Positions 25,482 through 34,848 of a DNA stretch of 64,000 nt are shown here, in pieces. The DNA is from Streptomyces sp. F001. Lineage in GTDB: Bacteria; Actinomycetota; Actinomycetes; Streptomycetales; Streptomycetaceae. How positions within the stretch are numbered: the stretch's first letter is position 1; every line of letters begins with the position of its first letter. Under the pieces are notes generated by a model. The model saw only the letters and a program-made list of their open reading frames with translations, was not told the origin of the DNA and made no database searches. Location of the stretch: positions 62,001 through 126,000 of the forward strand of contig NZ_QZWF01000004.1 of the NCBI RefSeq assembly GCF_004187715.1, written 5' to 3'. The translations under genes and the position numbers were made by a program.

Positions 25482-26222
25482 TCACACCAGCCGTCGTGCC
25501 GTCGCCCACCGCGTCAGCTCGTGCCGGTTGGAGAGCTGGAGCTTCCGCAGGACCGCCGAGACGTGGGACTCGACCGTCTTCACGGAGATGTACAGCTGCT
25601 TGGCGATCTCCTTGTACGCGTAGCCACGGGCGATAAGGCGCAGGACCTCCCGCTCACGCTGGGTGAGCCGGTCCAGGTCCTCGTCGACCGGCGGGGCGTC
25701 GGTGGAGGCGAAGGCGTCGAGGACGAAGCCGGCCAGACGCGGTGAGAAGACCGCGTCGCCCTCCTGGACCCGGAAGATGGAGTCGACCAGGTCCGTACCC
25801 GTGATCGTCTTCGTCACGTACCCCCGGGCGCCGCCCCGGATCACACCGATCACGTCCTCCGCCGCGTCCGAGACGGACAGGGCGAGGAAACGGACCGGCT
25901 GCTCGGCGTCGGCCATCAACGCGGCGCAGCGGCGCAGCACTTCGACCCCGCCGCCACCCGGGAGGTGCACGTCGAGCAGGACGACCTCGGGCCGGGTCGC
26001 GGTGATGACCGTGACCGCCTGGTCGACGTCCGCGGCCTCGCCGACGACCTCGACGCCGGTCTGCTCGGTCTGTCCGATCTCGGCCTGGACTCCCGTGCGG
26101 AACATCCGGTGGTCGTCGACGAGCACCACGCGCACGTGACGCCGCCCGGCACCGCTGCCCGGCGGCTCAGCGGACGCGGCCGCCTCCCCTGCCGTGCCGT
26201 TCGCCTCGGTCGGGTCGCTCAT
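25482..26222 (-). CDS. LuxR/NarL-family response regulator of a PspC-type two-component system
   Basis: A 246-residue regulator. After a 28-residue Ala/Gly-rich extension comes a receiver domain with the acidic pair DDH (near 36), phospho-acceptor Asp in LLDVHLPGG (near 83) and Lys in GYVTKTITG (near 135). A LuxR helix-turn-helix (LTQREREVLRLIARGYAYKEIA to VESHVSAVLRKL) ends the protein. Its ATG overlaps the kinase gene stop (ATGA at 26219-26222), so the pair is coupled. The targets are unknown, but the adjacent divergent PspC-domain gene is a natural candidate. Confidence 0.9.
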   Translation of the reverse strand: MSDPTEANGTAGEAAASAEPPGSGAGRRHVRVVLVDDHRMFRTGVQAEIGQTEQTGVEVVGEAADVDQAVTVITATRPEVVLLDVHLPGGGGVEVLRRCAALMADAEQPVRFLALSVSDAAEDVIGVIRGGARGYVTKTITGTDLVDSIFRVQEGDAVFSPRLAGFVLDAFASTDAPPVDEDLDRLTQREREVLRLIARGYAYKEIAKQLYISVKTVESHVSAVLRKLQLSNRHELTRWATARRLV

Positions 26223-27517
26223 GACGTCTTCTCCGCCCTCTCCATCTCCAGCTCGACCTCGGTGCCGCCGCCCGGCACCGCCCGCAACCGGGCCGTACCG
26301 CCGTTGCGCTCCATGCGGCCGATGATCGATTCTCTGACGCCCATGCGGTCGGCGGGTATCGAGTCGAGGTCGAAGCCGGGTCCGCGGTCCCGCACGGACA
26401 CGAAGACCGTCTTCCCCTCGACTTCGGCGTAGACCTGCACGGCGCCGCCCTCGCCACCGTACTTGGCGGCGTTGACCATTGCCTCGCGTGCGGCCTGCAT
26501 CTGTGCGCCGATCTTCTCGTCGAGCGGGCAGTCGCCGACCACGACGACCTCTATGGGGACGCCGTGCTTGTCCTCGACCTCGGCGGCGTTGCGCCGCACC
26601 GCGTCGGCGAGGGCGGTCGGCTCGTCGGCCTCGTCCTTGCCGGTGCCCTCGGGCTTGTACAACCAGGTGCGCAGGTCGCGCTCCTGGGCGCGGGCGAGGC
26701 GGCGCACCTCGCCGGCGTTCTCCGCGTTGCGCTGGATCAGGGTCAGGGTGTGCAGCACGGAGTCGTGGACATGGGCGGCGACCTCCGCCCGCTCCTGGGC
26801 GCGGATGCGCATCAGACGCTCCTCGGAGAGGTCCTGGGTCATGCGCACGAGGTAGGGGCCGGCGAGGAGCGTTATCCCGACGAGGACCGCGAGAGCCGCC
26901 TGCAGGACGGAGCCGAGGTGGGCTGCGGAGCCCTGCAGCACGAAGATGCCGGTGACACCGGCCGTGACCAGCAGGACGCCGGCCACTGCGCGCAGCAGCG
27001 TGAGCGTGCGTTTGCGGCGGCCGACCTCGACCCAGCGGGCCCGGCGGGCGTTGTCGGCCTGGCGCCACACCAGGGCGACGCCCGCGCCGACGAGCACGGT
27101 CGGCCAGAGGTAGGCCTGGGCGCCGGTGCCCAGGTTGACATTGCCCACGAAGACCATGGCCACGACGACCATGAGCAGCAGGGCGACTATCTGGCCCTTG
27201 TCCGGCTTGCGGGCCATGAGTTTGCGCCGGCCGTCGGGAGAGGTCTCCGTGGTGACCAAGGACGGTGGCTTCTGTGCTTCGACGCCACCGACGCCGAGCG
27301 GCACGAAGAACCAGAACGCGGCGTAGAGCAGCGCGCCGAGGCCGTCGGCCATGAACAGGCCGACGAAGACCAGGCGTACCCAGATCACGGGCAGGCCGAG
27401 GTGCCCGGCGAGCCCCCGCGCCACGCCACCGAGCCAGCGTCCGTCACTGCTGCGGTAGAGCTTGCGCGGCGGCCGCGGTTCGGTGAGTGGCGCTGCTGCG
27501 GTTGCGGCTTCCGGCAT
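26219..27517 (-). CDS. PspC-domain sensor histidine kinase (DesK/NarX-like)
   Basis: A 432-residue membrane kinase. The N-terminus carries a PspC domain (KLYRSSDGRWLGGVARGLAG to WFFVPLG, about residues 19-75), followed by four more hydrophobic helices (about 105-220). The HisKA_3 dimerisation segment is ERAEVAAHVHDSVLHTL with the phospho-acceptor His near 245. The HATPase domain shows REAMVNAAKYGG (N box), RDRGPGFD (G1) and MGVRESIIGRM (G2). ATG 27517 was chosen; upstream GTG 27529 and the longer frame lack ribosome binding sites. PspC suggests sensing of envelope stress. Confidence 0.85.
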   Translation of the reverse strand: MPEAATAAAPLTEPRPPRKLYRSSDGRWLGGVARGLAGHLGLPVIWVRLVFVGLFMADGLGALLYAAFWFFVPLGVGGVEAQKPPSLVTTETSPDGRRKLMARKPDKGQIVALLLMVVVAMVFVGNVNLGTGAQAYLWPTVLVGAGVALVWRQADNARRARWVEVGRRKRTLTLLRAVAGVLLVTAGVTGIFVLQGSAAHLGSVLQAALAVLVGITLLAGPYLVRMTQDLSEERLMRIRAQERAEVAAHVHDSVLHTLTLIQRNAENAGEVRRLARAQERDLRTWLYKPEGTGKDEADEPTALADAVRRNAAEVEDKHGVPIEVVVVGDCPLDEKIGAQMQAAREAMVNAAKYGGEGGAVQVYAEVEGKTVFVSVRDRGPGFDLDSIPADRMGVRESIIGRMERNGGTARLRAVPGGGTEVELEMERAEKTS

Positions 27518-27696
27518 GCCATCGATGGTCACACGGTCGGCGGGCGGGAGCATCAGGGTCGACCCCCGAGACTCCCCTGATCTTCGACGGGCCGGTCCGT
27601 CGAACGCCTCCCCGGCGTCGGCTCAGGGGCGATATCAGGGTCCGGCCAGGGTCATTCCGACTCCCGCCACGGCGGCTCGCCCGTCACCATGGACTC

Positions 27697-29265
27697 ATGA
27701 CTGATCACCAGCACGCCGCAGACGCCGTGCCCGACGCGGATGCCCTGCCCGCAGCGGCCGCCCCGTCCGACGCGGCGCCCGCGACGGGCACAGGTGAGGA
27801 ACCGCGCGCGCACGACGGCGCGGGCGCACCCGAGCAGACGAGCACGCAGGGCGAGGACGGACAGCCGGGCAGGCCCGACGAAGGGGCCGGCGCGGCAGGA
27901 GAGACGAGCGGGACCGGGCACATGAACGGGAAGACGACGACCGGCGGCGCCGGAGCGCCTCACGCTGCCGGAGCGCCCGAGGATGCCGAGGTGTCCGAGC
28001 CGCCCCTGAGGCTCCGGCGGGACCGACGGCACAAGGTGTTCGCCGGGGTGTGCGCCGGTCTTGGGCGGCAGTTCGACATGGACCCGGTGATCTTCCGGAT
28101 CACACTCGCGGTGCTCGCCGCGACCGGCGGTCTCGGTCTCATCTTCTACGGCTTCGCCTGGCTCTTCGTCCCGTACGACGACGAGGACCAGAACGAGGTG
28201 CACAAGCTCCTGACCGGCCGTGTCGACGGGCAGGCGCTCACGGCGGTGCTGTTCGCGCTGGTCGGCTGCGGTGTCTTCCTGACGATGCTGAACAACGGCG
28301 GCGTGCTGACCTTCGCCGTCGTGCTGTCCCTCCTCCTCGCGGGCGCCGGGTACTGGTCGCAGCGCCGCGGCGCCCCCGACCCCGACCCGCTGGCCGCCCA
28401 GGCGGCCGCCGACGCGCCGCCGGAGGCCCAGGCTCCCCCGGTTGCGGCCGCCTACCCGTCCTGGTGGCGCGACCCGATCGTCAAGGACGGCACGCATGTC
28501 GGAGGCACCGGCTACCTCTGGGGACCGCACGAATCCCGCGACCGTGACATCGCGGCGGCCGTCAACATCAGCACCCGTGGGAGCGGCCACGAGGACCTTC
28601 GCATCCCGCGCCCCGCGCCCCCCAGACCGCGCGGCCCGCGCTGGATAGGCGGCTGGGTCTTCCTGTTCGCCCTGCTCGCCGGTGCCCTCGGCACCCGCGC
28701 GACCTGGGACGAGCAGCCGCTGGGCACCAGTCTGCAGACCGGCCTGGCCTGCGCGCTGGCGGTCATCGGTCTGGGCATCGCGGTGAGCGCGTTCCTGGGC
28801 CGTACGGGAGCGGGGTCGATCTTCCTGGCGGTCATCACCGCGGGCCTGCTGGCCGGGGCAGCGACACTGCCCAAGGAGATCGGCACGGAGTGGGTACGGA
28901 CGACCTGGCGGCCGGCCGCAGTGGCGGACGTGGCGCCGGCCTACGACCTCGGCACCGGCGTCGGCACCCTGGACCTGACCCGGCTGAACCCGGCCAAGGG
29001 CCAGACGGTGTCCACGGACGCCGATGTGGGCGCCGGTCGGCTGCTGGTGATCGTCCCGCCGGACGTGACCGTGAAGGCGAGCATCGACGTGGGGTTGGGT
29101 GACATCCAGTTGCCGGGCGAGAGGACACAGGACGTGGATGTGCAGCCGGGCAGGTACCAGGAGGTGACGCTGAAGCCGACCTCGGGCACCAGGAGCGCGG
29201 GGACGGTCGAACTGGACCTCCATGTGGGCGTCGGACAGGTGGAGGTGAGCCGTGCTGCGTCATGA
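27697..29265 (+). CDS. PspC-domain membrane protein
   Basis: A 522-residue membrane protein divergent from the PspC sensor kinase. The first 110 residues are an Ala/Gly/acidic low-complexity tail. A PspC domain (LRRDRRHKVFAGVCAGLGRQF to WLFVPYDDED, about 106-170) follows. Further helices lie near 185-225 and 315-395. The extracytoplasmic C-terminus (DVGAGRLLVIVPPDVTVKASIDVGLGDIQ) looks like a beta-helical or DUF4097-type adhesin-like region. It probably acts with the neighbouring two-component system in envelope homeostasis, which is inference. Its last 14 bases overlap the next gene. Confidence 0.8.
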   Translation: MTDHQHAADAVPDADALPAAAAPSDAAPATGTGEEPRAHDGAGAPEQTSTQGEDGQPGRPDEGAGAAGETSGTGHMNGKTTTGGAGAPHAAGAPEDAEVSEPPLRLRRDRRHKVFAGVCAGLGRQFDMDPVIFRITLAVLAATGGLGLIFYGFAWLFVPYDDEDQNEVHKLLTGRVDGQALTAVLFALVGCGVFLTMLNNGGVLTFAVVLSLLLAGAGYWSQRRGAPDPDPLAAQAAADAPPEAQAPPVAAAYPSWWRDPIVKDGTHVGGTGYLWGPHESRDRDIAAAVNISTRGSGHEDLRIPRPAPPRPRGPRWIGGWVFLFALLAGALGTRATWDEQPLGTSLQTGLACALAVIGLGIAVSAFLGRTGAGSIFLAVITAGLLAGAATLPKEIGTEWVRTTWRPAAVADVAPAYDLGTGVGTLDLTRLNPAKGQTVSTDADVGAGRLLVIVPPDVTVKASIDVGLGDIQLPGERTQDVDVQPGRYQEVTLKPTSGTRSAGTVELDLHVGVGQVEVSRAAS

Positions 29266-29494
29266 GTTCCAGCCCGGGAGGCTGGTCGCCGGTTTCTTCG
29301 TCACCGTCGCGGGCGTCATCTACGCCGGTGACGCGGGCGGCGCCTGGGAGACACCGTGGTTCGTGGTGATCCCCGTGGTCGTGGGCGGCCTCTGCCTCGC
29401 CGGGATCGCAGGGATGGCCGGCCGCGCCATACGCCGGCGCCGCGGAACGGACCGCGCCCCCCGGCAGGACACGCCCGTCGACGCGCCCCGCTGA
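29252..29494 (+). CDS. Small two-helix membrane protein
   Basis: An 80-residue protein with two hydrophobic segments (about 9-27 and 37-57) and a strongly basic C-terminal tail. GTG 29252 lies inside the end of the PspC gene (14-bp overlap), so it is translationally coupled to it. No known domain is recognised; it is plausibly an accessory of the PspC protein. Confidence 0.7.
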   Translation: MLRHEFQPGRLVAGFFVTVAGVIYAGDAGGAWETPWFVVIPVVVGGLCLAGIAGMAGRAIRRRRGTDRAPRQDTPVDAPR

Positions 29495-29513
29495 CAGTGC
29501 CGGTCGTTTGAGC

Positions 29514-29533
29514 GGCCGGGGTACCGCCCGGCC
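29514..29533. terminator. Candidate bidirectional terminator
   Basis: GGCCGGG pairs with CCCGGCC around a six-base loop. It lies between the convergent small membrane-protein and DoxX genes. It is short and has no long T-run, so support is modest. Confidence 0.45.
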
Positions 29534-29545
29534 TCGAAAGTCGGC

Positions 29546-30070
29546 CTACCGATAGGCCCGTCGGCGTCGCCGGGAGCGGAGTGCCGCGTCCAGCGAAAGC
29601 ATGGGCGCGCCCGCGAGGACGAGGGGGAGCCAGGCCATGAGGTAGGGGAGGTCGTTGCCGTAGTAGTAAGGGTCGGAGGCCCAGCTGACCGTCAGCCAGA
29701 GGCTGAGGGAGATCAGTGCACCGCCGAGGGCGGCGAGGCGGGTGAGGAGGCCGAGGAGGGTGCCGATACCGACGGCGAGTTCACCGAAGGCGATGGCGTA
29801 GCCGAAGGCGACGGGGTTCTCCAGTGCCATGTCGACCAACGCCGGGATGGCCGAGGAATCCCGCACGGTGCGCATCATGTCGCCGATGGAGCCGGAACCG
29901 GCGTCCTTCATGAAGGCGCTGTCGGTGAGTTTGTCGAGGCCGGCGTAGATGAAAGTGACGCCGAGGAAGATGCGCAGGGGCAGCAGGGCGTAACGGGTGG
30001 CGGTGTCCCGCCAGTCGCGGTCGCCGTTGAGATGGGGGGTGTGCGTGTCCATACGAATACCGTGAGTCAT
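29546..30070 (-). CDS. DoxX-family membrane protein
   Basis: A 174-residue protein with four transmembrane helices. The segments ALLPLRIFLGVTFIYAGLDKL (near 28-48) and FGYAIAFGELAVGIGTLLGLLTR (near 95-117) carry the conserved Gly/Glu pattern of the DoxX family, and a YYYGNDLPYLMAWL loop precedes the last helix. Some relatives take part in thiosulfate or redox metabolism, but most are uncharacterised. ATG 30070 has GAGAGG upstream; ATG 30052 is an alternative. Confidence 0.8.
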   Translation of the reverse strand: MTHGIRMDTHTPHLNGDRDWRDTATRYALLPLRIFLGVTFIYAGLDKLTDSAFMKDAGSGSIGDMMRTVRDSSAIPALVDMALENPVAFGYAIAFGELAVGIGTLLGLLTRLAALGGALISLSLWLTVSWASDPYYYGNDLPYLMAWLPLVLAGAPMLSLDAALRSRRRRRAYR

Positions 30071-30222
30071 CGCTGATAGCCGCCTCTCGGACGCCGTGCC
30101 GTGGGCCCTCATCAGACGATACGTACGCAAGGGAGGACCGGCTCAATCGCGTTCCGGCCGGATTTCGGTGAACTGGCCTCAGCAGCAACGCCCGGCTCTT
30201 GGCGGGGACGTCGGCCCTTCTG

Positions 30223-31512
30223 TCACTCCGTCACATCGATCGCATACGCATTCGTCTCGACCCCGGCCGCGGTGACCACGCGTACCTCCACCCGTCCGGG
30301 CTCCACATCCGCCGGCACGGGCACGGTCAGCAGGCTGTCCGTGGGGTTGCTGAAGCCGCCGGCCACGGGGACGAGGGGGACGTGGACGTGGACCGCGCCG
30401 ATGCGGACCACCATCCGGGACAGGCGGTCGGCACCGTCGGCACCTGGTGGGACGAAGCCCGCGCCGCGGATCTCGATGTCCTCGCCGGTGCGGATCGGTG
30501 CGTCCAGGTCACCGGCCTCGCGGGCGCGGACGACGGAGAGGACGACCGGGCGGCCGCCCTCGGCGTACTTGCCGGCCAGGTAGGTGGCCGCCGACACCAG
30601 CACCACCACCGCGAGCCCCCAGGGCAGGTCGGGCAGTTGGTCGGGGCGGCGGGCCAGCCGTACCGCCGCGAAGAGCAGGGCGACGGCGCTGATGACGACG
30701 TACTGGATGTCGGCGAAGGTGCCGCGCCCCGAATCGTCCGTCAGCAGGTCGGCAGCCCTCGGCCGGTCCGCGCGGACCTTCTGCAGCCGTTGCCCGAGGA
30801 CGCGCAGGCCGACCACCCGCCGCACCAGTACCGCAATCGCACACGTGACGGCCAGGACGGTCACCACCCCGGCGCCGCGGGCGAGTTCGAGCCCGGCGAT
30901 CAGCGCGTCGCGCTCGGCGGGCGCGGCGGCCGCCGCCAGCTGCCCCGCCAGCACGAGCACCGCGTAGGCGACGAACAGCACCCAGAGTGCGGCCACGGCA
31001 CGGGAGGTGGACAGGCGGTTGTCCTCGCCGATGACCGGGGCCAGTACCCCGCCGCGCGTCCGGTGGAACCAGGAAGCCGCCGTCAGCACCCCCGCCACCA
31101 CCAGGGCGGCGCACAGCCCGGCCGTGCGGGCCGTCGTCCAGCCCGCGCCGATCGCGGTCAGCGACTGCATCAGCAGCAACAGCAGGACCAGCGCCCAGGC
31201 CACGCAGGCGGTACGGCGCCACAGGCGCGCCAGCCAGGCCTCGCCCTCCGCCCGGCCGCGTTCGGCGACGTCCGCCGCGGACTGGGTCAGTTCCTCGGAG
31301 ACCCACTGCCGGGAGGCCGAGACCGAGTGGGCCACGGCCGCCGGCAGACCCTGCCCGGCCGCGAACTGATCGCGCTTCAACAGGAATTCGGCGACGGCCC
31401 GCCGGTGTCCCGTACGCGCCCCGTGCGGGCAGTCCCCGCAGGTGCAGCCGCCCCCGTGGGCGCCCGCGCGCGCACTCGCGTCCGCGTCCTGTCTCGCTTC
31501 CTGCACCGCCAC
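30223..31512 (-). CDS. Multi-pass membrane protein with Cys-rich N-terminus
   Basis: A 429-residue protein that I do not recognise as a named family. A CTCGDCPHG motif near residues 23-31 could bind metal or be redox-active. Six or so hydrophobic helices follow (about 100-120, 128-147, 165-190, 215-235, 270-285 and 295-315). The C-terminal 110 residues have an Ig-like/IPT pattern of alternating strands and a closing VRVVTAAGVETNAYAIDV. GTG 31512 follows a purine-rich stretch. It is transcribed away from the class II aldolase gene, with 238 bp between. Confidence 0.65.
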   Translation of the reverse strand: MAVQEARQDADASARAGAHGGGCTCGDCPHGARTGHRRAVAEFLLKRDQFAAGQGLPAAVAHSVSASRQWVSEELTQSAADVAERGRAEGEAWLARLWRRTACVAWALVLLLLLMQSLTAIGAGWTTARTAGLCAALVVAGVLTAASWFHRTRGGVLAPVIGEDNRLSTSRAVAALWVLFVAYAVLVLAGQLAAAAAPAERDALIAGLELARGAGVVTVLAVTCAIAVLVRRVVGLRVLGQRLQKVRADRPRAADLLTDDSGRGTFADIQYVVISAVALLFAAVRLARRPDQLPDLPWGLAVVVLVSAATYLAGKYAEGGRPVVLSVVRAREAGDLDAPIRTGEDIEIRGAGFVPPGADGADRLSRMVVRIGAVHVHVPLVPVAGGFSNPTDSLLTVPVPADVEPGRVEVRVVTAAGVETNAYAIDVTE

Positions 31513-31751
31513 GCCCGACGCCTGCCTTCCCGCGCATCACCGTAGAACGGAGTCGTACATCCAGGTCGTACAACTCCTGTGCGACGACAGCGAATTGTGC
31601 CCTACGCCAACCCGGCTCGGGTCCAGCAGGTCTGGTCAGCGCGGGTGAAAGGACAGCCGCCGTGTTGACCCGACCAGGAGAATTTCCGCAAGGCCGAGAT
31701 CATTCAGCGTGACGGAACCCGAACCCACGCCAGGAACCGTTCGCTACGACA

Positions 31752-32546
31752 CTACGACAGCAGATCCGGCTCACCGCGGCTGATGTCCTGCCACAGCGGC
31801 TGGTAGTTGATCCACGCGACCAGGTCACCGCCGAGCTGCTCACGCGTCGCCACCGCCGACTTGTGGTCGATGAGCACGGGGCGCCCGGCCGCTGTGGCCG
31901 TGAGCTGCACCTGGCAGGAGCGTTCCATCGACAGGAACCACCAGGCCGCCGCATCCACCGAGTCGCCGACGGTCAGCAGTCCGTGGTTACGCAGGACGAG
32001 CGCCTTGTGCGAGCCGAGCGCGGCGGCGATCCGGCGGCCCTCCGCGAGGTCGACGGAGACACCGGAGTAGGCGTCGTACAGGGCGTGGTCCTCATAGAAG
32101 GCGCAGCTCTCCTGGGTGATCGGGTCGAGCAGGTCGCCGAGCGCGGACAGGGCGCGGCCGTGCACGGAGTGGCAGTGGGCGACGGCGACGACATCCGGGC
32201 GGGCGGCGTGGACCTGGGCGTGCACGGTGAACGCCGCCTGGTTGACGTGGTAGCGGCCGTCGACCACCTGCCCGTCCTGGTTGGCCAGCACCAGGTCGCT
32301 CACCGTGACGTGCTTGAACGGCATCCCGAACGGATTGACCCAGAAGCAGTCGGTGTGCTCCGGGTCGCGGGCGGTGATGTGCCCGGACACGCCGTCCTCG
32401 AACCCGTACCGCCCGAAGATCCGCAACGCCCCGGCGAGCCGTTCCTTGCGGTGCCGGCGTTCGTCGTCGAGCGACTCGTACATCGGCGGCATCGCGAACT
32501 GCAGCCGGTCGGTGGGCAGGGGCTGGGGCGGGATGGGCGCGGGCAT
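31752..32546 (-). CDS. Class II aldolase/adducin-family protein
   Basis: A 264-residue protein with the class II aldolase fold. GFEDGVSGHITARDPE is the N-terminal anion-binding segment. HCHSVHGRALS (near residues 128-138) and RNHGLLTVGD (near 200) carry the three His residues expected to bind Zn or Mn, and FYEDHALYD supplies acidic residues. Family members cleave sugar phosphates such as fuculose-1-phosphate, but this subgroup has no fixed substrate. ATG 32546 has GGAGG 4 bases upstream. It is divergent from the PPOX-type gene. Confidence 0.8.
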   Translation of the reverse strand: MPAPIPPQPLPTDRLQFAMPPMYESLDDERRHRKERLAGALRIFGRYGFEDGVSGHITARDPEHTDCFWVNPFGMPFKHVTVSDLVLANQDGQVVDGRYHVNQAAFTVHAQVHAARPDVVAVAHCHSVHGRALSALGDLLDPITQESCAFYEDHALYDAYSGVSVDLAEGRRIAAALGSHKALVLRNHGLLTVGDSVDAAAWWFLSMERSCQVQLTATAAGRPVLIDHKSAVATREQLGGDLVAWINYQPLWQDISRGEPDLLS

Positions 32547-32672
32547 GGGACCTCCGGCGCTGGGTTCCGGTACGGAGCGGAAGTTACCCGCGGTCAGCGC
32601 AGGAGAACAGGGCTTCGGCGACTTAGGTGAATCACGACAGAAGATGTCGGGTTTCGGCGGCACACTCGTCGT

Positions 32673-33146
32673 ATGACAGCAAACTGGGCATCGTTCGTCG
32701 CCGCCGAACCCGACCTCGCGAAGACCGTCGAGGAGCGCTTCAAGGCGTTCACCCATCACGTCCTCGCGACCCTGCGCACGGACGGTTCACCGCGGACCAC
32801 CGGCCTTGAGGTGCGGTTCCTGAACGGCGAGTTGTGGCTCGGCATGATGCCGGACTCCCGCAAGGTGCTCGACCTGCGCCGCGACCCGCGCTTCGCGCTC
32901 CAGGCGAACCCGGGAGAAGGCACCGGGATGGGCGGCGGGGACGTACGGATCAGCGGGCGGGCGGTCGAGGTCGACGATCCCGAGACGAAGGCCGCGTACG
33001 GCGAAGAGGTGGAACCGCCGGAGCCGTTCCACCTCTTCCGCACCGAGCTGACGGAGGTCGTACGGACCTACGTCGAGAACGACACCCATCTGGTCGTCCA
33101 GGTCTGGAAGCCCGGCGAAACCCTGCGCACGATCAAGCGCACCTAG
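32673..33146 (+). CDS. Pyridoxamine 5'-phosphate oxidase-like (PPOX) flavoprotein
   Basis: A 157-residue split-barrel protein. LATLRTDGSPRTTGLEVRF (near 31-49) and LWLGMMPDSRKVLDLRRDPR (near 54-73) are the strand-turn patterns that bind FMN or F420 in the PPOX superfamily. It is likely a small oxidoreductase; the cofactor (FMN or F420) and substrate cannot be decided. ATG 32673 is clear. It ends three bases from the convergent guaA stop. Confidence 0.75.
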   Translation: MTANWASFVAAEPDLAKTVEERFKAFTHHVLATLRTDGSPRTTGLEVRFLNGELWLGMMPDSRKVLDLRRDPRFALQANPGEGTGMGGGDVRISGRAVEVDDPETKAAYGEEVEPPEPFHLFRTELTEVVRTYVENDTHLVVQVWKPGETLRTIKRT

Positions 33147-33149
33147 GGA

Positions 33150-34724
33150 TCACTCCCACTCGATCGTCCCCGGCGGCTTCGACGTCACGTCGAGGACGAC
33201 GCGGTTGACGTCCCGGACCTCGTTGGTGATCCGGGTGGAGATCTTCGCGAGGACGTCGTACGGCAGCCGCGACCAGTCGGCCGTCATCGCGTCCTCGGAC
33301 GAGACCGGGCGCAGCACGATCGGGTGGCCGTACGTCCGGCCGTCGCCCTGGACACCGACGCTGCGGACGTCCGCGAGCAGGACCACCGGGCACTGCCAGA
33401 TGTCCCGGTCGAGACCGGCCGCGGTCAGCTCCTCGCGGGCGATGGCGTCGGCCTCACGGAGCAGGTCGAGCCGCTCCTTCGTCACCTCGCCGACGATACG
33501 GATGCCCAGGCCCGGGCCCGGGAACGGCTGGCGCTGGACGATCTCCTCCGGAAGGCCGAGCTCCTGGCCGACCATCCGGACCTCGTCCTTGAACAGCTTG
33601 CGCAGCGGCTCGATCAGCTGGAACTCGAGGTCCTCGGGCAGGCCGCCGACGTTGTGGTGGGACTTGATGTTGGCGGTGCCGGTGCCGCCACCGGACTCGA
33701 CCACGTCGGGGTAGAGGGTGCCCTGGACGAGGAACTCGACCGCGGGACCCTCGTCCGCGATGATCTCGGCCTGCGCCTGCTCGAAGACCCGGATGAACTC
33801 CCGGCCGATGATCTTCCGCTTCTCCTCGGGGTCGCTGACCCCGGCGAGCGCCTTGAGGAACCGCTCCTCGGCGTCGACGACCTTCAGGTTCACCCCGGTC
33901 GAGGCCACGAAGTCCTTCTCGACCTGCTCGGTCTCCCCCTTGCGCATCAGGCCGTGGTCGACGTAGACGCAGGTCAGCTGGGAACCGATGGCCTTCTGGA
34001 CGAGGGCGGCGGCGACGGCGGAGTCCACACCGCCGGACAGACCGCAGATCGCGCGCTTGTCGCCGACCTGCGCGCGGATCGCCTCGACCTGCTCCTCGAT
34101 GACGTTGCCGGTCGTCCAGGACGGGGTGAGGCCGGCACCGCGGTAGAGGAAGTGCTCCAGCACCTGCTGGCCGTGCGTGGAGTGCATGACCTCGGGGTGG
34201 TACTGGACGCCGTACAGCTTCTGCTCGTCGTTCTCGAAGGCGGCGACCGGGACGACGTCCGTGGACGCCGTGACGGTGAAGCCCTCGGGGGCGGCGGAGC
34301 AGGCGTCGCCGTGCGACATCCACACGGCCTGCTCGGCCGGGGTGCCCTCGAAGAGGGTGGAGGACGACTTGGAGACGTGCAGATCGGTACGGCCGTACTC
34401 GCGGGCGCCGGTGTTGTCGACGGTGCCGCCGAGGGCCTGGGCCATCAGCTGGAAGCCGTAGCACATGCCGAAGACGGGGACACCGGACTCGAAGATCTCG
34501 CGGTCCAGGCGGGGCGCGCCCTCCTCGTACACGGACGAGGGCCCGCCGGAGAGGATGATCGCCGCCGGGTTCTTGGCGAGCATCTCCTGAACCGGCATGG
34601 TGCTCGGCACGATCTCGCTGTAGACCCGGGCCTCGCGGACGCGTCGGGCGATGAGCTGGGCGTACTGCGCACCGAAGTCGACGACCAGGACGGTGTCGGG
34701 GGCGGCGGGGGTCGCTGATGACAC
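33150..34724 (-). CDS. guaA: GMP synthase (glutamine-hydrolysing)
   Basis: A 524-residue enzyme converting XMP to GMP with glutamine and ATP. The N-terminal class I amidotransferase has the catalytic Cys in GMCYGFQ (near 88) and the paired His/Glu in QYHPEVMHS (near 175). The ATP pyrophosphatase domain has the PP-loop GLSGGVDSAV (near 228), and the C-terminal dimerisation domain ends in the conserved PPGTIEWE. The length is normal. It is divergent from the chorismate mutase leader; guaB lies about 22 kb away in the same window. Confidence 0.97.
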   Translation of the reverse strand: MSSATPAAPDTVLVVDFGAQYAQLIARRVREARVYSEIVPSTMPVQEMLAKNPAAIILSGGPSSVYEEGAPRLDREIFESGVPVFGMCYGFQLMAQALGGTVDNTGAREYGRTDLHVSKSSSTLFEGTPAEQAVWMSHGDACSAAPEGFTVTASTDVVPVAAFENDEQKLYGVQYHPEVMHSTHGQQVLEHFLYRGAGLTPSWTTGNVIEEQVEAIRAQVGDKRAICGLSGGVDSAVAAALVQKAIGSQLTCVYVDHGLMRKGETEQVEKDFVASTGVNLKVVDAEERFLKALAGVSDPEEKRKIIGREFIRVFEQAQAEIIADEGPAVEFLVQGTLYPDVVESGGGTGTANIKSHHNVGGLPEDLEFQLIEPLRKLFKDEVRMVGQELGLPEEIVQRQPFPGPGLGIRIVGEVTKERLDLLREADAIAREELTAAGLDRDIWQCPVVLLADVRSVGVQGDGRTYGHPIVLRPVSSEDAMTADWSRLPYDVLAKISTRITNEVRDVNRVVLDVTSKPPGTIEWE

Positions 34725-34813
34725 GGGTTGCCTTCCGGCGGCTTGAAAGGGGCTGTACCACCGATTCTAACGGGGCTGCCACAGGTGGCTCCCGTCTCAA
34801 CATGCGAACAGGG

Positions 34814-34842
34814 TTGGCCGTCACCTGAGGTCACGGCATACT
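34814..34842 (+). promoter_or_regulatory. Promoter of the chorismate mutase leader transcript
   Basis: TTGGCC (34814-34819) and CATACT (34837-34842) are separated by 17 bases, a good fit to a vegetative sigma promoter. The expected transcript start coincides with the leader-peptide ATG at 34849, so the leader would be translated from a leaderless mRNA. Inferred from pattern only. Confidence 0.6.
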
Positions 34843-34848
34843 GACCCC

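Noticed and set aside
31662..31712. 16-codon frame starting GTGTTGACCCGACC with GAAAGGA upstream
   Set aside because: No operon follows on that strand for almost 1 kb and no terminator pairing was seen, so a leader-peptide role could not be supported.
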